Source of the DNA: an uncultured Clostridia bacterium
GTDB taxonomy: Bacteria > Bacillota > Clostridia > Lachnospirales > Anaerotignaceae
Reading direction: 5' to 3'
Assembly (NCBI GenBank): GCA_947036475.1
Contig: CAMQRG010000020.1
Location: 1-18,830 of the forward strand
DNA length: 18,830 bases
The stretch's first letter is position 1. Each line of letters opens with the position of its first letter. Under the pieces are notes generated by a model, which ran no database searches, was not told the origin of the DNA, and worked only from the letters and a program-made list of their open reading frames with translations. Made by a program: the position numbers and the translations under genes. This document shows, piece after piece, positions 13,666 through 18,830 of the stretch.

Positions 13666-14721
13666 GTGCCGGGCGAAAGAACCGAGAAGGCCACCCCGAA
13701 ACGGCGAAGGGACGAACGAAAAAAAGGTAATGTATTGCAAAGTAAGGATATCGTTACCGTTTTCACCCTGATCGGCGGATTTTATGCGCTGAAGCTGACG
13801 TTTATGTCCTCTTATTCCGCACTGAAAGGCTGCATGCTGAAATATTTTTCATACATGCAGAATAAAGCGGAGCTGAGCCAGGATTTGATAAGGGAAATGG
13901 CCTTTGATTCCGTCCTTGTGGCGGCCAGGATTATTGCGCCGCTGATGGCGTGTATTGTGTTTTTATCCATTGCGGCTACGGTGTTTCAGACAAAGCCGCT
14001 TTTTGTACTTGATAGCCTCAAGCCGAAATTCAACCGGCTCAGCCCGCTGCAGGGATTTAAGAAGATTTTTTCTGTGCGGAGCATTGTGGAGGTATTGAAG
14101 GGCATTATAAAAATTTCTATTCTTTTCTACCTGTTATACGATTTTATCGGAAAACAGATTATTGAACTTCCGAAGTTGTTTACGCTGGAGATTTCGACAG
14201 CATGCGGGTATATGTTCCAGACCGTATTTGATATGGCGCTGCGGATTGGTTTGGCATTTGCTGTGATTTCCGTATTCGACTTTTTCTACCAGCGGTGGGA
14301 ATATGAACGGCAGCTGAAGATGTCCAAGCAGGAGATCAAGGAAGAATACAAGCAGCTGGAAGGTGACCCGCAGGTAAAGGGAAAAATCAAGGAATTGCAG
14401 CGGAAAATGGCAATGTCCAGAATGATGCAGCAGGTACCCGACGCAGACGTTGTTATCAGGAACCCGACGCATTTTGCTGTGGCTCTGCGCTATGACCCGG
14501 AAAAGCATGTGGCACCTGTACTGCTTGCAAAGGGGCAGGACGAAATGGCGCTGCGGATTGTGCGGGTAGCTGAGGAAAACGAAATTTTTATTGTGGAAAA
14601 CAAACCGCTCGCAAGGGCGATTTATGCAACGACTGACTTGAACCAGCTGCTGCCGCCGGAGTTTTACGGTGCGGTGGCGGAAATACTGGTACATGTATAC
14701 AGACTGAACCATAAGATATAA
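13666..14721 (+). CDS. flhB: Flagellar export specificity switch FlhB
   Basis: FlhB belongs to the export gate and switches substrate class after signalling by FliK. The 351-residue protein starts with ERTEKATPKRRRDERKKG, typical of FlhB, has four membrane segments (about 30-55, 85-110, 140-165, 183-208), and a cytoplasmic domain with the autocleavage motif NPTH at residues 266-269, in the context RNPTHFAVALRYD. Cleavage between N266 and P267 is expected. The start is GTG 13666 with a G-rich ribosome binding site (GGGGGGA at about 13652). FlhA, usually next without a gap, is separated by 304 bp of repeat. Confidence 0.96.
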   Translation: MPGERTEKATPKRRRDERKKGNVLQSKDIVTVFTLIGGFYALKLTFMSSYSALKGCMLKYFSYMQNKAELSQDLIREMAFDSVLVAARIIAPLMACIVFLSIAATVFQTKPLFVLDSLKPKFNRLSPLQGFKKIFSVRSIVEVLKGIIKISILFYLLYDFIGKQIIELPKLFTLEISTACGYMFQTVFDMALRIGLAFAVISVFDFFYQRWEYERQLKMSKQEIKEEYKQLEGDPQVKGKIKELQRKMAMSRMMQQVPDADVVIRNPTHFAVALRYDPEKHVAPVLLAKGQDEMALRIVRVAEENEIFIVENKPLARAIYATTDLNQLLPPEFYGAVAEILVHVYRLNHKI

Positions 14722-14732
14722 AAATTAAAGCA

Positions 14733-14983
14733 TTGGGGACTTTGTCCCCAAACCCCTACAAGCCCGTCAGTACTTTGCCTGCGGCAAAGCCGCCTACGGC
14801 GTCCGGATTTCTTTCCGGTACCTATTGAAAAGGGCTTGACCCTAAACTTTATTGCGGAAAACTTCGTTTTCCGAATATAAAATATTTAGAAATATCCTGA
14901 TTTTTGCGCTCTGCCGCATAAGATGCGGCAGGTGGAAGGGTCAAGGGACAATGTCCCTTGCGGGGAAGCGGGGCAGAGCCCCG
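14733..14983 (+). repeat. Intergenic hairpin repeat, copy 3 (between flhB and flhA)
   Basis: This fills the 304-bp gap between flhB and flhA. Stems in order: TTGGGGAC/GTCCCCAA (14733-14751), CTTTGCC/GGCAAAG (14773-14789), GCCGCC/GGCGTC (14789-14803, one mismatch), CCGGA/TCCGG (14803-14818), CGGAAAAC-TTC-GTTTTCCG (14855-14873), TGCCGCA/TGCGGCA (14912-14930), AAGGGAC-AAT-GTCCCTT (about 14943-14959) and CGGGGC-AGA-GCCCCG (14969-14983). CTTGACCC (14835-14842) and GGGTCAAG (14938-14945) are exact complements and could enclose the middle stems. It aligns with copy 2 over most of its length but lacks the 63-bp units. No gene is seen in it. Confidence 0.88.
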
Positions 14984-15025
14984 TGGTCTTTACGGTCTTG
15001 AAATTTTACAGGCGGAGAAGCGATC

Positions 15026-17107
15026 ATGAAAAAAATTCTGAGCAACGCAATTTCATTATTCGTAATCGTAATTGTGTTATTATTGGTAATTCCATTAAAT
15101 CCGTTTATATTGGATATATTCTTCATCATGAATATATCTGTTTCGCTTATCATTCTGCTGATTACGATGAATATTAAGGAGCCTCTGGAGTTCTCCATAT
15201 TCCCCTCGCTCCTTTTGATTACAACGCTTTTTCGTATCGGTTTGAACATTTCTTCGACGCGGCTGATTTTGACGAAGCAGGGACAGGCGGGCCAGGTCAT
15301 TCAGGCGATTGGTACGTTTGTTTTGCAGGGTAACGTTGTAGTCGGCGTTATCATATTCCTGATTATCGTACTCGTACAGTTCATCGTTATTACCAAGGGC
15401 GCGGAACGCGTTGCCGAAGTTGCAGCAAGGTTTACACTGGACGCAATGCCCGGTAAACAGATGGCGATTGACGCGGACCTTAGTTCTGGTTTGATTAACG
15501 AGGAGCAGGCCAGAACACGCCGGCATAAAATACAGAAGGAAGCGGACTTCTACGGCGCAATGGACGGTGCGACCAAAATCGTAAAAGGCGACGCTATCAT
15601 GTCTATCATCATTACCACAATCAACTTTGTGGCAGGTACCATCATTGGCGTTGTACAGGGCGGCATGGAGTTTACAGCTGTATTGCAGATGTATTCCATT
15701 GCTACCATCGGCGATGGTCTGGTTTCCCAGATTCCCGCGCTGCTGATTTCGACTTCTACGGGTATGATTGTTACACGTTCTGTATCCGAGGGCAGCCTGA
15801 ATACGGACGTTTCGTCCCAGTTCCTTGCACAGCCGCAGGCGTTCCTGATTGGCGGCATACTGCTGTTTGTAATCGCGCTGATGCCGGGAATGCCGCATAT
15901 CCAGCTGGTTATCGTGGCATCTTCACTGATTGCGCTGGGCATTACGTCTTCCCGTAAAATGCGCGCGGCAGGGGCAATGGGGCCTGTGCCGGACGACCTG
16001 CTGGGCGGCGGAGGAATGCCGGAAGAAGAACCGGAAGCTGTTATCACAGAGGAAGATTATTACCGAGATATCAACAATATCTATACATTGCTGAACGTGG
16101 AGCCTGTGGAAATGGAATTCGGTTACAGCCTGATACCGTTGGTAGATGAATCCAGCGGGGGCAAGCTGATCAACCGTATTGTAATTTTCCGAAGGCAGTT
16201 CGCGCAGGAAATGGGTTTCGTTATCCCGTCTGTGCGGCTGAGGGACAGCTCCGCGCTGAATACAAACCAGTATGTCATTAAAATCAAGGGTGAGGAAGTT
16301 GCGAAGGGTGAAATTCTGACGGACTACTACCTTGCACTGGAGCCGCCGAACCCGATGGGCGAGGTGGACGGCATTGAAACCATAGAACCGGCGTATGGCA
16401 TACCAAGTAAATGGATTACGCCGGATCAGAAGGAAATTGCCGAGATTTACGGTTATACGGTTATTGACCCGTTGTCTGTTATTGTAACGCACCTTTCCGA
16501 AACAATACGGCGGCATGTTTCCGAACTGCTGAACCGCGCAGAAGTGACGCAGCTGGTGGAAAACCTGAAAAAACAGACGCCCGAGCTTGTGGACGAAACT
16601 TTCCCCGCTATCATTACTTTTGGCGGATTCCAGAAGGTGCTGAGTTCCCTGCTGCGGGAAGGCGTGCCTATTAAAGACCTGGGTACGATACTGGAAAGCA
16701 TTATTGATTCCTCATCAACAACGAGGGATTTGGATACCATTACCGAGAATGTGCGTGTCGCGCTCAAGCGGACGATTACGCGGCGGTTCTGTACAGACGG
16801 GCAGATGCGCGTAATCACGCTGGACGCAGAGGTGGAAAAGCTGATTGCTTCGAGCCTTTCCAAAAACGAAAACGGCTTATACCTTGCGCTGAATCCGGAG
16901 GCGATGCAAAAAATTATCACGCAGATGTCGGAAATTGTGAAAAAATTTGCGGAACTGGGGCAGCCGCCGATTATTCTGACGAGTCACGTGATTCGGTTGT
17001 ATTTCTATCGCCTGATAGAACAGTTTTATCCGGACATCTATGTATTGTCCTTTAATGAAATCGCAAACAATATTCAGATTCAGGCAATCGGCAATATTAC
17101 CCTGTAA
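15026..17107 (+). CDS. flhA: Flagellar export gate protein FlhA
   Basis: FlhA forms the nonameric ring of the export gate and docks export substrates with their chaperones. The 693-residue protein is full length: about eight membrane segments in residues 5-310, then a linker and a large cytoplasmic domain (about 345-690). The FHIPEP signature RVAEVAARFTLDAMPGKQM is at 128-146, and RIGLNISSTRLIL starts at residue 70. GGCGGAG at about 15011 serves as ribosome binding site for ATG 15026. flhF and flhG, which often follow flhA in clostridia, are missing; the sigma factor gene starts 18 bp after the stop. Confidence 0.97.
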   Translation: MKKILSNAISLFVIVIVLLLVIPLNPFILDIFFIMNISVSLIILLITMNIKEPLEFSIFPSLLLITTLFRIGLNISSTRLILTKQGQAGQVIQAIGTFVLQGNVVVGVIIFLIIVLVQFIVITKGAERVAEVAARFTLDAMPGKQMAIDADLSSGLINEEQARTRRHKIQKEADFYGAMDGATKIVKGDAIMSIIITTINFVAGTIIGVVQGGMEFTAVLQMYSIATIGDGLVSQIPALLISTSTGMIVTRSVSEGSLNTDVSSQFLAQPQAFLIGGILLFVIALMPGMPHIQLVIVASSLIALGITSSRKMRAAGAMGPVPDDLLGGGGMPEEEPEAVITEEDYYRDINNIYTLLNVEPVEMEFGYSLIPLVDESSGGKLINRIVIFRRQFAQEMGFVIPSVRLRDSSALNTNQYVIKIKGEEVAKGEILTDYYLALEPPNPMGEVDGIETIEPAYGIPSKWITPDQKEIAEIYGYTVIDPLSVIVTHLSETIRRHVSELLNRAEVTQLVENLKKQTPELVDETFPAIITFGGFQKVLSSLLREGVPIKDLGTILESIIDSSSTTRDLDTITENVRVALKRTITRRFCTDGQMRVITLDAEVEKLIASSLSKNENGLYLALNPEAMQKIITQMSEIVKKFAELGQPPIILTSHVIRLYFYRLIEQFYPDIYVLSFNEIANNIQIQAIGNITL

Positions 17108-17125
17108 GGAAAGGGGCTGGCGGAT

Positions 17126-17899
17126 ATGATTGAAAGGGGACAAATGGAAGGGAAAACGAATGAAGAGCTTTTCCTGGAATACAAAGAAACCGGCGACCAG
17201 CGCATTAAGCAGGAGCTTGTGCTGCGGTATATCTATATCGTAAAAAATATTGCCGTACAAATGAAGGGTGTATATGCGAGTTTTGCGCAAATGGACGATA
17301 TAATAAATGAGAGCGTTATTGTGTTGATGAATTCTATTGAGAAATTCGCCCCGAATATGAATGTAAAGTTTGAGACCTACATCTCCAAACGGCTGCGGGG
17401 GCTGATTATTGACATGGCGCGCAAACAGGACTGGATTCCGCGGAATGTGCGCAAAAACGCCCGCATGATTGACGACGCGACGAACGAGCTGTTTAACCGG
17501 CTTGGACGTTTCCCGACAGATGAGGAAATGGCGGAATATTTAGGGGTTTCTCTGGAGAAATACCAGAGCAAGCTGCTGAGCAAAACGAACCTTTATAACC
17601 TGATTTCTCTGGACGCCGTTTTTGACGGGCAGGGCGGTCAGGCAGGGGTGCAGAATATTGCTGACGATGGGGATACGCCGGAACAGCTTCTGGAAAACAA
17701 GGAGATGGAGGAAATCCTGAAACAAGGCATTGGCACGCTGCGCCCGAATGAGCAGATGGTGCTTTCGCTCCATTACAGAAAAGAGTTGAACATGAAAGAA
17801 ATCGCTTCGGTGATGAACCTGAGCGAATCCAGAATTTCGCAGATACATACCAACGCACTGCGAAAGCTGCGAATCTATATGCAGGCAAATCTGAAATGA
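17126..17899 (+). CDS. fliA: Sigma-28 factor FliA/SigD
   Basis: A sigma-70 family factor of the FliA/WhiG/SigD group that directs transcription of late flagellar and motility genes. Region 2 is at about 20-95 (DDIINESVIVLMNSIEKF, KFETYISKRLRGLIIDMAR), region 3 at about 100-165 (RKNARMIDDATNELFNRLGR), and region 4 with a helix-turn-helix near the end (MKEIASVMNLSESRISQIH). Length (257) is right for the family. ATG 17126 follows AAGGAAAGGGG; a second in-frame ATG at 17144 also has a G-rich site (AAAGGGG), so the true product may lack the first six residues. Position at the end of the export genes is as in B. subtilis sigD. An anti-sigma factor flgM is not in the window. Confidence 0.95.
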   Translation: MIERGQMEGKTNEELFLEYKETGDQRIKQELVLRYIYIVKNIAVQMKGVYASFAQMDDIINESVIVLMNSIEKFAPNMNVKFETYISKRLRGLIIDMARKQDWIPRNVRKNARMIDDATNELFNRLGRFPTDEEMAEYLGVSLEKYQSKLLSKTNLYNLISLDAVFDGQGGQAGVQNIADDGDTPEQLLENKEMEEILKQGIGTLRPNEQMVLSLHYRKELNMKEIASVMNLSESRISQIHTNALRKLRIYMQANLK

Positions 17900-17932
17900 G
17901 CAGGAAAAAGCGGGAAAGGATTTGATAGACGA

Positions 17933-18706
17933 ATGGTAAAAGGATTTTATAACCTGACCTCCGGCATGCTGACACAAAGACGGACGCTGGACGTTATCAG
18001 TACCAACATGAGCAACGTGAGTACAATCGGCTATAAGGCGGATACGCTGCTTTCTTCCACGTTTGACGAGGCTCTCCTGAGCCGGACGGGCAACGAGGAC
18101 AAGGCGCACCCCGAAGGGCTGGCTGATACGAGTATGGCAAGGATTCCCAGAGAAACAGTTACAAATTTTGATATTGGCAACCTGCGCCCGAGTTACAGCC
18201 CGCTGGACTTTGCTATTATATCAGACGGGTTTTTCCAGGTGCAGAATGAAAATGGCGAAGTGCGTTATACAAGAAACGGCTCCTTTAATATTGATGAACG
18301 CGGATATATCTGCACACAGGACGGCGACCTTGTGCTGGGCGAAAACGGCCCGATACAGGTATACTATCCGGACAGTGAAACGCAGTTCAATGCGGAGAAG
18401 ATACAGGTTGACCAGTCGGGGAACGTTTCTGACAGCGATGGGAATTTTGTAGATAAATTCGCGATTGTGACGTTTGCAGATACGGCGCAGCTGGTGAAGC
18501 AGGAAGGTTATTTCACAGGCGGCGGCGAACCGCTGGGGATTGAGGCGACGATACAGCAGAGGTATCTGGAGGCTTCTAATGTGGAACCGGTCAAGGAAAT
18601 GGTAAAGATGATTGAGAGCGAAAGGCATTTGCAGAGCATGGCGCAGATTCTGAAGATGTATGACCAGATGATTGCGAAGGCGGCAACGGACATTGGAAGA
18701 ATTTAA
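17933..18706 (+). CDS. flgF: Flagellar rod protein, FlgF/FlgG family
   Basis: A 257-residue axial protein with the rod/hook N-terminus (MVKGFYNLTSGMLTQRRTLD, then STNMSNVSTIGYKAD), a middle domain with the FAIISDGFFQV and RNGSFNIDERGYI stretches typical of FlgF and FlgG, and the C-terminal helix (YLEASNVEPVKEMVKMIESE ... QMIAKAATDIGRI). The N-terminus resembles B. subtilis FlhO, the FlgF-type distal rod protein; FlgG would be the alternative. A flgG gene may follow beyond the right end. AAAGGA (17915-17920) lies 12 bases before ATG 17933. It is the last gene of the window. Confidence 0.85.
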   Translation: MVKGFYNLTSGMLTQRRTLDVISTNMSNVSTIGYKADTLLSSTFDEALLSRTGNEDKAHPEGLADTSMARIPRETVTNFDIGNLRPSYSPLDFAIISDGFFQVQNENGEVRYTRNGSFNIDERGYICTQDGDLVLGENGPIQVYYPDSETQFNAEKIQVDQSGNVSDSDGNFVDKFAIVTFADTAQLVKQEGYFTGGGEPLGIEATIQQRYLEASNVEPVKEMVKMIESERHLQSMAQILKMYDQMIAKAATDIGRI

Positions 18707-18734
18707 TTCCTTTTACTGGATTTTGTGGTATAAT
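18707..18734 (+). promoter_or_regulatory. Probable vegetative promoter (extended -10)
   Basis: TGGTATAAT at 18726-18734 is a perfect -10 hexamer with the extended TG motif, in the AT-rich region right after flgF. The -35 is weak (TTCCTT at 18707-18712, spacing 16), which the extended -10 could offset. A transcript from here would start inside or just before the hairpin repeat at 18747 and run towards whatever lies right of the window. The sequence does not resemble a sigma-28 promoter. Confidence 0.6.
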
Positions 18735-18746
18735 GATAAAAGATAT

Positions 18747-18830
18747 TGTGGGGCTTTGCCCCACACCCCGCGAGGGATTTCATCCCTCGACCCTTTTTCA
18801 GCCGTATTTCATGCGGCAGGGGAAAAATCG
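18747..18830 (+). repeat. Intergenic hairpin repeat, copy 4 (cut by window end)
   Basis: Stems in order: TGTGGGGC-TTT-GCCCCACA (18747-18765), CGAGGGAT-TTC-ATCCCTCG (18771-18789) and GCCGTA/TGCGGC (18801-18817, with one G-T pair). The first stem matches the opening stem of copy 2, the following CGACCC resembles the TTGACCC box, and the third stem matches the GCCGCA/TGCGGC stem of copies 2 and 3. This is a shorter version of the family, continuing past the window end. The first hairpin has no T-run after it, so it is not a clear terminator for the operon. Confidence 0.8.

Noticed and set aside
14733..14983. Repeat copies as ordinary rho-independent terminators
   Set aside because: Most stems lack a following T-run, several occur in series, and essential operon genes continue downstream with no evident new promoter. 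Only the last stem of copy 2 has T-rich sequence after it.
14923..15177. Open frame of 84 codons overlapping the start of flhA
   Set aside because: It begins in repeat copy 3 and overlaps the first 150 bp of flhA in another frame; no family resemblance or ribosome binding site.

Overview
The window is one long flagellar gene cluster. All twenty protein genes lie on the + strand and run almost without interruption from fliI to a flgF/flgG-type rod gene. It looks like a motile Gram-positive anaerobe of the class Clostridia, probably Lachnospiraceae-like. The reasons are gene order, a FliY-type switch protein (CheC phosphatase fused to FliN) followed directly by cheY, motA/motB inside the operon, a WhiG/SigD-type sigma factor at the end, strong AAGGAGG-type ribosome binding sites, and several GTG/TTG starts. 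The species cannot be fixed from the sequence.

Layout. Bases 1-46 are not biological: they are the end of an Illumina P7 adapter, an 8-base index and the Nextera read-2/Tn5 mosaic-end sequence, so the real sequence starts at 47. Next come fliI (export ATPase), fliJ (export chaperone), fliK (hook-length control), flgD (hook cap, with a repetitive tail), a small conserved flagellar-operon protein (Flagellar_put family), flgE (hook), flbD/swrD, motA and motB (stator), fliM and fliY (C-ring switch), cheY, fliO-fliP-fliQ-fliR-flhB-flhA (export gate), fliA/sigD (sigma-28) and flgF/flgG (rod). They cover most of the hook-basal-body export and assembly path, the stator, the switch with its response regulator, and the sigma factor for late genes. 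fliL, flhF and flhG, often present at these positions in relatives, are not here.

The most unusual content is between the genes. Four stretches (about 121-173, 7134-7532, 14733-14983 and 18747 to the right end) belong to one family of modular, hairpin-rich intergenic repeats in the same orientation. Each is a string of short perfect stems, often with 3-base loops. Corresponding stems differ in sequence between copies yet stay paired. The two long copies also contain an octamer and its exact complement that could close an outer stem. One copy separates motA from motB and has gained two tandem 63-bp hairpin units; another separates flhB from flhA. Both ends of the window lie in or near copies, which suggests they also limited assembly.

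A second notable feature is in FliY. Its linker carries three tandem copies of a peptide like the CheY-P-binding LSQ-EID-LL motif normally found once at the N-terminus of FliM or FliY. FlgD ends in a 13-residue tandem repeat. fliO has no convincing standard start codon, and an ATT codon fits the ribosome binding site better.
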